Shown: positions 9,510-18,760 of the stretch, in pieces | How the letters are laid out: each line of letters begins with the position of its first letter | Position numbering within the stretch: position 1 is the first letter of the stretch | From: Tritrichomonas foetus | Lineage: Eukaryota; Parabasalia; Tritrichomonadida; Tritrichomonadidae | Assembly: GCA_001839685.1 (NCBI GenBank) | Contig: MLAK01000745.1 | Location: 32,425-69,279 of the forward strand | DNA: 36,855 nucleotides | Direction of reading: 5' to 3' | Program-made: the position numbers and the translations under genes | Notes under the pieces: generated by a model | The model's input: only the letters and a program-made list of their open reading frames with translations | Databases searched by the model: none | Told to the model about the DNA's origin: nothing

Positions 9510-11051
9510 ATGAATGACTTACCTTATAAGACTGAGTCATCAATTACAGCCAACAAAGTTAATTCACTGAGTATTTTCTTTGAGAACCAAGAAGAGTCAC
9601 TTTTTCCTTTGGTTTCATTGATTCGTGATTTAAAATCACACTTTGAAAACGAAGATTTTCAAAGCATGATCAACATTTTGATAAAAATAATTGAATTCCT
9701 CAAGCAAAATACCATTTCTATCAGTGATCAAATTTTTGTTGATTTTACATATTTCTTAATTTTTACAATTAATCAAATTTTACCACTAGAACATAATAAG
9801 CTCATATTCTATTTATTATTTGCATTAAACAATGTTTTTTATCAATCTCATCATTCGTTAGAAATTGCAGCAAATGAAGGGCAATTGCAACTTTTTATTA
9901 ATCTCATTGATTATCCAGTTCAAGAAATATGTAATGTTGCAATATTTATAGTTTCTTTATTTTATTCCAGTCGAGATTTAATTATTTTTTGTAATCAAAC
10001 AAATTCTTATCATGTTTTATGTAAAACATTTGAAATTTACTTAATTAACAAACCAACATTTCAACTTGTACATGTAATTTCAACAGCATTTAACAACATA
10101 ATTAAAAATTATGATATATCTCCACCAGAATCACTTCAAACTATTATAAAGTTGTATTCTTTGACAATTCCAAAAATAGATATTATAATTGATTCATTTT
10201 TAGAGTTAATTCAAATTTTGAAAGATTCAAAAAATGAACAATTTTACGAATATCTTTTTCAATATGAAATTGTAGATATGTTTTGGAGTATGATATTAGC
10301 AATATCAAATAATAATTATAATCATGTTGTCCAAAAAGCATTTTACTTCTTCTATGTAATTACTTTTGTTTTTAATTCACCATTTATGGAAAGACTTTAT
10401 ACAATTTTTAATAATGATATCTTTTTTGATGCATTTTTGAATTTAAGTTATTTAGAAATCAATAATTCTGACCATAATTCTGATAGAGATTTTGAGAAAG
10501 ATACAAAAATTAGTATAGATTCAAATGGGAAAACAGTTTCGAATAAATATATTAAATTTGGAATTCAGATTATTGAAAATTTAGCGATATTGGATCCAAT
10601 TTTCACTGAAAAGTATATTTTGTCAGATACTTTCATTAACTTATTAAAAGTTTATTTTCAAAAAGGTAGCTTTGAAATTAAATATGAAGCATCACACTGT
10701 TTATTCACCACATTAAGGGATTCAACTACTAAAATTACGAGAAAATTCTTCTCTTCTGACATTTTAATTATTGCCCTTGATATTCTTGACTGTGACATTC
10801 CTGATTTCATAGTTGGAATTTTAGAAATTGTTCACTACGCAATGCGAAAAATAAATGAATTTGGAACAGATGATTATCAATTTTATAGACAATTTGAAAA
10901 TATGTTCTTCCAAAAAATAGAAGAACTTGAAAGTAACAATGATGATAAAGTCCAACATATGATTATGGAAACCTCCTATATGAAAGGTCTACATAGTGGT
11001 CCCCATCCCAAAGGTCTGGGTCCCACAATGACGACCTTTCGAAACCAATGA
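9510..11051 (+). CDS. Armadillo-like helical repeat protein with an abnormal C-terminal tail
   Basis: The 513-residue ORF consists mainly of Ile/Leu/Phe-rich amphipathic helices in ARM/HEAT style (for example PVQEICNVAIFIVSLFYSS and FEIKYEASHCLFTTL). A charged loop of Ser, Asp and Asn lies near residues 320-350. The helix QKIEELESNNDDKVQ near residue 475 is the kind of closing helix that ends ARM proteins. About 8 residues later the sequence changes abruptly to a Gly/Pro/His-rich tail (GLHSGPHPKGLGP) encoded by G+C-richer DNA. The native C-terminus was probably replaced at about position 10970-10985 by foreign sequence that runs into the assembly gap. Function is unknown; it may be a paralogue of 4702-6096. 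Confidence 0.7.
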   Translation: MNDLPYKTESSITANKVNSLSIFFENQEESLFPLVSLIRDLKSHFENEDFQSMINILIKIIEFLKQNTISISDQIFVDFTYFLIFTINQILPLEHNKLIFYLLFALNNVFYQSHHSLEIAANEGQLQLFINLIDYPVQEICNVAIFIVSLFYSSRDLIIFCNQTNSYHVLCKTFEIYLINKPTFQLVHVISTAFNNIIKNYDISPPESLQTIIKLYSLTIPKIDIIIDSFLELIQILKDSKNEQFYEYLFQYEIVDMFWSMILAISNNNYNHVVQKAFYFFYVITFVFNSPFMERLYTIFNNDIFFDAFLNLSYLEINNSDHNSDRDFEKDTKISIDSNGKTVSNKYIKFGIQIIENLAILDPIFTEKYILSDTFINLLKVYFQKGSFEIKYEASHCLFTTLRDSTTKITRKFFSSDILIIALDILDCDIPDFIVGILEIVHYAMRKINEFGTDDYQFYRQFENMFFQKIEELESNNDDKVQHMIMETSYMKGLHSGPHPKGLGPTMTTFRNQ

Positions 11052-11168
11052 TCCTCATCGATGTTACCACCAATATCAAAGAATTTCTTCTAAATCCTTC
11101 TACTTCCAGAAGAAATTCTGAACATAAACCATTCAATACTTCTAGATTTACCTAAATTCTTCTAGATT
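10985..11168. other. G+C-richer foreign-looking segment before the gap
   Basis: From about 10985 base composition and codon use differ from the armadillo gene. The sequence carries short repeats of TTCTAGATTT- and CTTCTA-type motifs just before the gap at 11169. Nothing coding is convincing in either strand. It may be the edge of a repeated element that also caused the assembly gap. Confidence 0.4.
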
Positions 11169-11951
11169 NNNNNNNNNNNNNNNNNNNNNNNNNNNNNNNN
11201 NNNNNNNNNNNNNNNNNNNNNNNNNNNNNNNNNNNNNNNNNNNNNNNNNNNNNNNNNNNNNNNNNNNNNNNNNNNNNNNNNNNNNNNNNNNNNNNNNNNN
11301 NNNNNNNNNNNNNNNNNNNNNNNNNNNNNNNNNNNNNNNNNNNNNNNNNNNNNNNNNNNNNNNNNNNNNNNNNNNNNNNNNNNNNNNNNNNNNNNNNNNN
11401 NNNNNNNNNNNNNNNNNNNNNNNNNNNNNNNNNNNNNNNNNNNNNNNNNNNNNNNNNNNNNNNNNNNNNNNNNNNNNNNNNNNNNNNNNNNNNNNNNNNN
11501 NNNNNNNNNNNNNNNNNNNNNNNNNNNNNNNNNNNNNNNNNNNNNNNNNNNNNNNNNNNNNNNNNNNNNNNNNNNNNNNNNNNNNNNNNNNNNNNNNNNN
11601 NNNNNNNNNNNNNNNNNNNNNNNNNNNNNNNNNNNNNNNNNNNNNNNNNNNNNNNNNNNNNNNNNNNNNNNNNNNNNNNNNNNNNNNNNNNNNNNNNNNN
11701 NNNNNNNNNNNNNNNNNNNNNNNNNNNNNNNNNNNNNNNNNNNNNNNNNNNNNNNNNNNNNNNNNNNNNNNNNNNNNNNNNNNNNNNNNNNNNNNNNNNN
11801 NNNNNNNNNNNNNNNNNNNNNNNNNNNNNNNNNNNNNNNNNNNNNNNNNNNNNNNNNNNNNNNNNNNNNNNNNNNNNNNNNNNNNNNNNNNNNNNNNNNN
11901 NNNNNNNNNNNNNNNNNNNNNNNNNNNNNNNNNNNNNNNNNNNNNNNNNNN
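11169..11951. other. Assembly gap (783 N)
   Basis: An unbroken run of N. Translations crossing it are meaningless. It lies between the foreign-looking tail of the armadillo gene and the start of the first Maverick-like block, so an element boundary is probably hidden here. Confidence 0.99.
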
Positions 11952-11969
11952 TGATGAAAAAGTTTTATC

Positions 11970-12118
11970 ATTTGGTCAATCTTTTTTTTATCATTAGGAT
12001 CATTAGGATATGTTTTTTTATCATTAGGATCTGCTTTTTTATCATTTATGGTATAAATCATTCCGTTTGGTCGATCTTTTTTATCATTTATGCTATAAAT
12101 CATTCCGTTTGGATAGAT
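11970..12118. repeat. Degenerate tandem repeats
   Basis: Two kinds of repeat are seen: units of 15-18 bases built on TCATTAGGATCTGCTTTTTTA, shortened in places, and two near-identical ~42-base units built on ATCATTTATGGTATAAATCA plus TTCCGTTTGG. On the minus strand they would read as NDKK and RPNGMIY repeats. That reading is too short and too close to the gap to call a gene. Confidence 0.6.
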
Positions 12119-12131
12119 TATAAGTCATTTC

Positions 12132-12187
12132 ATTTCGGGCGGATGAGCAACAGGAGGTTGCGAGAGATGCCCGAAATTATATCTACT
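12132..12187 (+). promoter_or_regulatory. Leader with nested hairpin and MPEIIST start codons, also found at 35822-35862
   Basis: Arms ATTTCGGGC (12132-12140) and GCCCGAAAT (12169-12177) enclose a second inverted pair GCAAC/GTTGC (12148-12161). The ATG at 12167 begins the codons for MPEIIST. A second copy in the same orientation at 35822-35862 keeps GAGCAAC-n-GTTGCGA, the same spacing to the ATG and the identical stretch ATGCCCGAAATTATATCTAC. A shared 5' leader plus the first codons of an element gene is the simplest reading. Confidence 0.55.
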
Positions 12188-14032
12188 GCAAGCTTCTGAG
12201 GCTCATCATGTGCAAGTTCCTTCAACAACAGAAGGACCTCCGGAGCATCATGAACAGGTCCAAGGACATCATGAACAGGCGAAGGAGGAACAACAATCTC
12301 AAACAACAGAAAAACCTCCGGAGCATCATGAACAGGTCCAAGGACATCATGAACAGGCGAAGGAGGAACAGCATGCTTCCCTGCAGCAAGAAGCTCCAGT
12401 GGACGAGAAACAGCATGAATCTGCGCAGGATCAAACTCCGGAGAATTTGACCTCTTCCACGGTGAATTCAGCTTCTCGTCAGGAGGAAGAAGAAGCAAGA
12501 AAGAAGGAGGAAGAAGAAGCGAGGAAGAAGAAGGAATAAGAAATGAAGAAGCATGAAGAAAGAGTAAGAGAAGAAGAAGAAAGAGTGAGGAGGAGAAAAC
12601 ATGAAAAAATAAGAAGGAAGGAGGAAGAAGCAAAGTTGAAGGAGGAAGAAGAAGCAAGAAGGAAGAAGTTAGAAGAAGAAAAAAGGCAGCTGTAAGAAGA
12701 AGTAAGAAGGAAAGAAGAAGCAGAGTTACATGCATTAGCTCTCAAACTCAGCATTGTGAAGCCAAATCTTTCAGAAGTAGAGAGACAGAGGCGAGAAAGA
12801 TGGTTTCGTTCAGAAGAAAAGAAGACGTTCGATCGAGTAATGCTTACAGACCTTCCTGCACCACATAAGATACTGAAGATTCGTCAAATCTATCACCTTT
12901 TCGAAGGGAAAGATTCGACGAGGAAGGTCGAGAACATGATTACTGTACCGGAAGTCGTTGGTGAGCAGAAGCAAGGTGGTGGTGATTTTGATTATGGTCG
13001 CGATTTTAGAATCGATTACAGAAATGATCGAGAAGAAAGTGATAGAATTGACGGATTTAGTGCAGCTACCGATCAAGTAGAAATTGTAGAGATTCCGCTG
13101 GAAGAAGGACAAATGGTTCCCGATGATGCTTTGTCCAATCCTGAAGAAGGATTGAATATTCCCAGCCAGATTTCTGGCAAAATGTTTAGTGACGAAATGT
13201 CACAGTATGGTTAAATTCCTTTCGAGGAATTAATTGTTCGTATGAGAAGTAATTTGTGTAACTTGCAGCAACTTTATGAAGAGACGAAGATGAACTTTAT
13301 TTATTCGGAATGGNACATNATGAAGAANCTNGACAAAAGACTCACCAACGACTCAGANAAGCACACCACCACCTTCATACANCACCACCAAAAAGAAGAA
13401 GAAATGGAAAAGAAACTGAAGAAGATCAAAGAAGAGATGAAGAAATTGGAAGAGTCCAGTGAGAACAAGGACAAGAAGATCAAGAGACTTGAAGAGAGAC
13501 TGAAGAAGCTTAAAGATTCACAACCTCCTGCCACCTCCAGAGAAGTNNAAAAAGAAGCTAAAGAAGTTGAAGATGCGAAGAATCACTGTTTTCCGGAACA
13601 GTGCTTGAAAATCTTGTATTACACGAATTACATTCGGTTCTTGGAAAGGAAGATGGGATGTTTTGAACTCTTAACCAAGAAGATTCCGAAGCACATTGAA
13701 ATCTATCCAGACAAAGTAGCTTAACTTGAAACAGAAATGTCCGACCTACGTAACAAATTGGAAGGCTACATTACGGACTATGCGAAGAGCTGGCTGCCAA
13801 CAACCAGCGGAACACACAAGGAATGCCAGGCGCACAACCCAATCACCCACTGATTGGAGGGAAGAGACCTCCTTATGCAAATGTCGCGAACAAAGGACGA
13901 CAGACGAACTTCTACGATCTCACTTCCAANCGCACTCCTNCTGACGACGATGACGAGAGGAATGAAAGTCTTCACCGAAGGAAGTATGAAAGAAGCGATA
14001 GGGGAAATGGAGGTTATGAAGGTTCTAAATAA
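12167..14032 (+). pseudogene. Maverick-type charged coiled-coil protein, decayed
   Basis: I infer the start from the conserved ATG at 12167 (MPEIIST). A one-base shift near 12188 leads into a frame open to about 13784, interrupted by TAA at 12537, 12693, 13212 and 13722. A second shift near 13784 leads into the final frame, which ends ERSDRGNGGYEGSK and TAA at 14030-14032. In order the product has two 26-residue PPEHHEQVQGHHEQAKEEQ repeats, a long Glu/Lys/Arg coiled coil (12480-12720), a mixed domain (12756-13214), a second Lys/Glu coiled coil (13380-13560) and a basic, Gly-rich tail. The function is unknown. A structural or scaffold role in an element particle is a guess based on its neighbours, a fibre gene and an integrase gene. 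Isolated N bases occur at 13314-13548 and 13930-13940. Confidence 0.6.
12237..12392 (+). repeat. Two 78-bp tandem units inside the coiled-coil gene
   Basis: Unit 1 (12237-12314) and unit 2 (12315-12392) both begin CCTCCGGAGCATCATGAACA and are nearly identical. Each encodes 26 residues of the PPEHHEQVQGHHEQAKEEQ type, so the reading frame is preserved. The near identity points to a recent duplication. Confidence 0.85.
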
Positions 14033-14066
14033 ACAACATTAACATTATTTTTATTTCTTTTTCAAT

Positions 14067-15518
14067 ATGTTTACTACTTATCAAGAGAAGAATGGTGTAG
14101 GAATCCAAGGATGCTTTGCAGGAACTCTTGGAGTGAGTGGAGATATTGGAGGAAATGGATATGAACCTAATGTAGATTTAACAAATTATTACAACAAACA
14201 AGAGACAGATAATTTATTAAAAGAACAGATGACAACATGTGATAATATGTTTGCACTCAAAGGAGAAGCAAGAACAGGAACACAAGGACCTCAAGGAGAG
14301 AAAGGTGAAAAAGGAGATCCTGGTCTTCAAGGTGAACAAGGACCCCCAAGAGAGAAAGGTGATAAAGGTGATCCAGGAAGTGATGCAACTGTTGACACAT
14401 CACAATTTGTTTCCAAAACTGGATTTCGTCAACTACTAGAACATACTCTCTTAAATGAGACTGAGATAATTGATATCAATGCATATCGTTATGTAAAATT
14501 AGTTAGTAAAGAACCTGCTCAGATTGCTTGTGGAACAACTAAAATTGACATAAAAAGCAAAGAAATAACTGCTTATGCAGTTGATAAAATAATGATTAAG
14601 TCAGATTATGCTGGTATTCTTTTAAATGATTTTGAAAAAAATATTACAGTTTCAGGAGATCTCCGTAATGAAAACGGTAAAGAATATGCATTCAAAACAA
14701 ATATACCTGATACGTCAGCATATGTAAACAAAACATAATTAGCTAATTATGAGTACGTTACCAAAAATGATTTTCTTGATGAAATAGTTAAAACTGTTAA
14801 GCGAATAGAAGGATTACAAATCAAATTAGGAGATTCCTCAGGCAATGAAATGACTACTGGAAATCGCGGTATTGACATATATTGTGGACAAGATGTAAAA
14901 ATATATTCTTCTAGTACTTCTATTACATTACAACATAATTCAACTAATTTCCATTCATTAGAAAGTATTACAATTGATACACCTTATACTGGTATTGTTA
15001 TGTCTGATGCTGCTGCAAAGATTACAGTTACAGGAACTCTCGCTAATGCAAACGGTCAGGAATATGAACTAAAACCATAATCACAAATAATTACTTACTT
15101 AGCACCTATCTCAGAATCATTCGATAAATACTACATCGGACAACCAGTATTTTGTACAGGAAGAGTATTTAAATTAGTTGATAATGAATGGGTTCCATCA
15201 ACAGAACAAGATACTCACGATTGTATTGCAGAAGTTAGGACAACAGGAACCTCTAACGAATATATGGGTATCTGCATAGAAAAGAAAGACAAAGGAATTG
15301 TGTTTGCAACACATGGAGATTTCTTGTTTACTGTAGACGATACAAATCTTTATCAAATAGGTGACACTGTTCTTTTCGATGGAATGATTCTCTCGGAAGA
15401 GATACCTCTCACAGCAAAAATAATGAACAGCATTGTTGGTAAAGTTACTGCGAAACTTGATCAGTATCATCTTGCTGCTCTGCTTTTTCTGTTGCTTCTT
15501 CAACTTTCTTATTTGTAG
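14067..15518 (+). pseudogene. Collagen-like fibre protein of the Maverick block, with two in-frame TAA
   Basis: One frame runs from the ATG at 14067 to a TAG at 15516-15518, broken only by TAA at 14736-14738 (NKT-stop-LANYE) and 15078-15080 (LKP-stop-SQIITY). Residues 38-52 (DLTNYYNKQETDNLL) match the attachment pattern of phage and virus tail fibres. Residues 71-106 are about 12 collagen Gly-x-y triplets (GPQGEKGEKGDPG), one of which has Arg in place of Gly. Beta-rich repeats follow, each ending in a GT/DLxNxNGxEY element seen at both ~14650 and ~15040. The last ~20 codons (Leu-rich) overlap a minus-strand gene start at 15445-15540 and look foreign. A trimeric surface fibre is the best inference. 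Confidence 0.65.
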
Positions 15519-15540
15519 CAACAATTTCTTCTTCAGACAT
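15445..15540 (-). CDS. Short 31-codon ORF, probable 5' remnant of a minus-strand element gene
   Basis: The ATG at 15538-15540 opens a 31-residue acidic/Gln-rich ORF beginning MSEEEIVATNKKVEEATEKA and stopping at 15445-15447. It lies directly downstream of the integrase on the same strand, and its 3' part overlaps the end of the fibre gene. The composition resembles a real N-terminus far more than the Leu-rich plus-strand reading. I read it as the front of a longer gene cut off at a recombination junction near 15450. No family can be named. Confidence 0.4.
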   Translation of the reverse strand: MSEEEIVATNKKVEEATEKAEQQDDTDQVSQ

Positions 15541-15569
15541 ATTTATATGAAGAAAAAAATTTAGATTAA

Positions 15570-16720
15570 TTAAGGTTTGATCCTAAATCTACTATATTTT
15601 ACTCGTTCACCATTTTCCCTTTCTGACACATAATTTCCATTCTCTTCTCTAACGACGGTGTAAACTTCAGGTCTTTGTTGTGTTCTTCTTTTTCTTGTCT
15701 TATCATCATTATATACTAAAACTCTCTGATCTTTAAATAATCTGTATCCATCACGATTCTTCACTTTGAAGTTATGTTGCTCAACATTTCTCCAGATGGT
15801 AAGCTTGAGATGTTTATCTTCTTTTACATCAGTTGGAGAAGTTTTTTTATGAGCAAATTTTGGGAGAAAAGAATGTGGAGCTAAGTTGTTTTTATCTACC
15901 AACTTTCTAATCACACGATAAGGAATCGGATCTGTATNACCAGCAACATAAGCCATATCTCTTAAAGTTCTTGTCATACGATCTATTACGCCTAATTTGT
16001 CATGTACGATGGATGTTGTACCATTAGCTTCTTTAGATCTTTCCATCGATATATAAGTAGCATTATATTTTTCTTCAAGATGTCTCTTAAATTCTGCAGA
16101 CATAAAATCTCTCTCAGCATCACCCCTCAAGAATCTCAAATCATTTATATTTGTCATTAACTCATCAAAACTTGTTTTCACATCTTCTATACTTTTAGAC
16201 AATAGATCAGTGATATAAAAATATCTCGTTGTGAAATTTATCATGAGTAAATACATCAATTCATTTGAATGCATGATATCTACAATATAAGTACCCTCAT
16301 GATAAATAAGTATTTTTTATTAGCATTTACTGGGAAGTTTTCTTTTACTAATTTCCTATTATGATTCAATGGTGTATTATCATTTATCTTCAGTTTACTT
16401 CGCAATACCTGATTTTTAGCTGCAGAACGAAATCCTGTAACATTCTCTAAATCATCATCTTCTCCTTTGGTAAATCCAAAGTACTCACTGTATAATTTCT
16501 CTTTATAAGCGTCTACATATTTCTTATACCAAGCAGCTGCAGATTTCACAATTGTTCTTCAAAACATTCTTTTCCGAAATTCTTCAGGTCCATACTTTAC
16601 ATCATCTTTTAATAATTTCTGCAATCTTTCCTCATATCTCTTATCTTGAATTTCTTTCTCATACTTCTTTTCTTCTGATTTTGTCTCAGGCTTTTTTTCA
16701 ACAGATTTACGAGTTCTCAT
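15570..16720 (-). pseudogene. Maverick/Polinton retroviral-type integrase, decayed
   Basis: The start is the ATG at 16718-16720. The N-terminal region is Lys/Glu-rich. There is an in-frame TGA at 16559-16561 and a frameshift in an A6 run near 16315. The catalytic core follows: VDIMHSNE (first Asp, just upstream of the ATG at 16274), LRGDAERDF (second Asp) and GVIDRMTRTLRDM, where the third acidic residue reads as Asp instead of the usual Glu. The C-terminal part (YRLFKDQRVLVYND through GERVKYSRFRIKP) resembles the chromo/SH3-like end of Maverick integrases, which insert the element into host DNA. One N lies at 15938. The sense of the core is good, but the copy seems inactive. Confidence 0.75.
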
Positions 16721-16743
16721 TTAAAATAAAAATAAATAATTAA

Positions 16744-17016
16744 TTAACTTTCTTTTACTAATTTCGGAAATTCCATTTCAAGACCTTCTTCCTCTTCTTC
16801 ATAATCAGTGTCATCAGAGAGGACGAAATTTATTTGTGGCATTGGATANGGTTCTNTNTTCTNAAATTCTTGTANCTCCTTNAGAATATCTCTTGGGCTT
16901 TGTCTTGGAAATTTATATTTAAGTTTTCCAATTGAATTCAAATAGAACTTCATTTCAGGATTTCCTTCAACTTCTAAAACAGTGATGGTTTTCCACATTG
17001 ATAGTCTTCGAGACAT
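16744..17016 (-). CDS. Small acidic-tailed protein of the Maverick block
   Basis: The 90-residue ORF starts MSRRLSMWKTITVLEVEG. It has a short beta-rich front and a very acidic tail (DDTDYEEEEEGLEMEFPK). Several isolated N bases (16849-16882) leave residues 45-56 uncertain. It sits 23 bases upstream of the integrase start on the same strand and so may be co-transcribed with it. Its own ATG lies 2-8 bases downstream of two initiator-like motifs (see 17017-17052). The family is unknown. Confidence 0.6.
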   Translation of the reverse strand: MSRRLSMWKTITVLEVEGNPEMKFYLNSIGKLKYKFPRQSPRDIXKEXQEFXXXEXYPMPQINFVLSDDTDYEEEEEGLEMEFPKLVKES

Positions 17017-17052
17017 TTTAGTGAAGTGAACAAGATCACCTCACTTTTATAT
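17017..17052. promoter_or_regulatory. Compact two-way promoter with initiator motifs on both strands
   Basis: Only 36 bases separate the divergent ATGs at 17016 (minus) and 17053 (plus). The minus strand has TCACTA (17019-17024) and TCACTT (17024-17029). The plus strand has TCACTT at 17041-17046, 7 bases before the ATG. All match the trichomonad initiator consensus TCAYTW, which normally lies within ~20 bases of the start codon. The element genes thus appear to use the host core promoter. Confidence 0.7.
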
Positions 17053-17475
17053 ATGTTGTCTCGCTTCGAACTAAATCTCACTGAGAACGGGTTAGAACAA
17101 GAAGTATTTCAAGGTCTTTATGAGGTAATCAACTATTCCCAAAGAGTTCTGAACTATTTCCCGATCCAAGACTTTGAGCAACTTGATAAGTGCTTCACAT
17201 TCCTCAGAACACCACAAAGTGTTTTAACAGTTGCCTCATGTCAGCAACAATTGCANTTCTTCTTGAATCAAAACCCAGCATTTCGAGCAACAACAAAGGA
17301 GAAGATTTGCATCAAGATGAGACACTTCTTCAAGACAAGAGTGATGAACAAGCCACCTTCTCCACAAATCCCTCAACCAACATAGATTAACTTTCCATCA
17401 GCTCAATGCTCTCAAGATATTGAAATGGCAGATCAATATCAAAATTATCCATCATCAAGGGTGGAAGAAATTTAA
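17053..17475 (+). pseudogene. Small element protein, MLSRFELNL..., with one in-frame TAG
   Basis: The start at ATG 17053 is chosen because of the initiator 7 bases upstream; the ORF can be read further upstream only from a GTG. The frame runs 110 codons to a TAG at 17383-17385 (QPT-stop-INFPS) and then stays open to TAA 17473-17475 with a Gln/Ser-rich continuation. The body is helical (FEQLDKCFTFLRT, KICIKMRHFFKTR) with a Pro-rich tail. One N lies at 17256. It is transcribed divergently from 16744-17016. The family is not recognised. Confidence 0.5.
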
Positions 17476-17672
17476 TAAACCATCTTAAGGTTAATTCCAT
17501 ATTTTCTTGAAAGATACCTAAATCTTGGAAGTCCTTTAACAGACTTTTCTCCAAATGCAAAACTCAAAGATAGTTTCCCTTTAGTTGTTTTTACTTTAAA
17601 AAACTGTTTAAAATTGTATGAAAACAAAGAAACAAAAACTGCATCACTGTACATATTATCATTTACTCTCAT
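17472..17672 (-). CDS. Short hypothetical ORF, possibly a fragment
   Basis: The 66-residue minus-strand ORF is rich in aromatic residues, with SYNFKQFFKVKTTKGKLSL and LPRFRYLSRKYG. It converges with, and its stop overlaps, the end of the plus-strand gene at 17475. The composition looks coding, but no motif identifies it. It may be the tail of another Maverick gene or an unrelated remnant. Confidence 0.3.
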   Translation of the reverse strand: MRVNDNMYSDAVFVSLFSYNFKQFFKVKTTKGKLSLSFAFGEKSVKGLPRFRYLSRKYGINLKMVY

Positions 17673-17971
17673 AGAAAATGTAATCAGAACTAATATATTG
17701 GAAAACTTATGTGCCTACATGAATATATACTCATTTACTTGAATGTTCATTCATTAACATCAAATTCTCATTTGTTAACACTAATTCTATTTTATATGAG
17801 TGAATTTTAATAAAGTTCCAATTTCTCTTCTAATTCTCAATATAAATCTTCTCTTCCTACATTTACAGTTGATTTTACATCAAAAAAACTTTTAATCTCA
17901 CTTAAATAGCAGATAACAAATTGTTTTCGCATCTCTTAACGTACAGAGTATCAATTCATTTTTCTTTTAAA

Positions 17972-18760
17972 ATGAATCACAATGATTATCACACGATTTT
18001 CACTGACCCAATGTAAGCATTAAAATTCATTGTTACTCATAACCTTATTGATCTCAAACAAAGGTGTAAATTCTGTAATCATGTCAATGTATTATCAAGT
18101 GAAAAACACAAAATATTCATTAAATCAATGCTTCAAATGCATACAATGTCTAAAAAAGTTCTCAATTTTGCATAATTCTATATTTTCGAGATCAAAATTA
18201 GCTGTATCACAATTTTTACATTTAATTTACCGTTTTTCTTATCAATATTAATGTCAACAGACGGAGATTGAAACCAAATGCGTAAATGAAGCTGTTACTA
18301 ATTTTATAGAGTGCATTCGTGATTGCTGCAAAGATTATATCTATCAAAATCATACAATGATTGGAGTGAAAAATCTCAATGTTGAGATAGATGAAACACA
18401 AATGTCTAAAAGAAAGAATCATCAAGGAAGAATGATGAATGATATCTGGATATTTGGTGGTATTTGCAGAGAAACAGGAGATAAGTTTGCTTTAAAAGTA
18501 CCAAATAGAAAAGTAAACACACTTCTTCCCATAATTCAATTAAATATTCACCCAATAGTATTATTCACTCCGATTGTTGGAAAGCATATCAAAATATTGG
18601 TACTCTTCCACAGAATTACACACATCTAGCAGTGAATCATTCACATAATTTTGCTGATACTGTTACTTCATCAAATATTTTCTATACAGATGAAAAATGC
18701 ATTCAATTTTTCGTTATTAAAACTAATTCATCTTTTTTTACACGATGCCCTAATATTTAA
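17972..18760 (+). pseudogene. IS1595/ISXO2/Merlin-type DDE transposase, decayed
   Basis: The pieces lie in order on one strand. From ATG 17972 there is a zinc-ribbon-like region with CKFC (near 18070) and CFKCIQC (near 18130), followed by the FSxxxxSIFxxSKL signature of this family. Then come the helical part and the catalytic core: VEIDETQMSKRKNHQGR with the first Asp (18382-18420) and IWIFGGICRETGDKF. After a one-base shift near 18550 comes HSDCWKAYQNIG with the second Asp, then YTHLAVNHSHNFAD. The third acidic residue is not evident. TAA codons interrupt at 18014-18016 and 18249-18251, and another frameshift lies near 18085. The family catalyses cut-and-paste transposition; this copy is dead. 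I found no convincing terminal inverted repeats. Confidence 0.7.

Noticed and set aside
11162..12103. Minus-strand ORF spanning the N gap
   Set aside because: It is open only because the gap has no stop codons. The readable part is low-complexity NDKK/RPNG repeats, which superficially resemble MORN repeats but lack their spacing.
12237..12392. 78-bp repeats considered as regulatory iterons
   Set aside because: The period is a multiple of three and the units encode a coherent repeated peptide in the main frame, so a coding repeat explains them.
12130..12754. Long Leu/Ser-rich minus-strand ORFs (12130-12735, 12479-12754)
   Set aside because: They are the antisense of the Glu/Lys coiled-coil repeats on the plus strand; GAA/GAG-rich DNA read backwards gives Leu/Ser runs.
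15198..15524. 108-codon minus-strand ORF
   Set aside because: It is antisense to the fibre gene, and the true minus-strand start at 15540 is in another frame.
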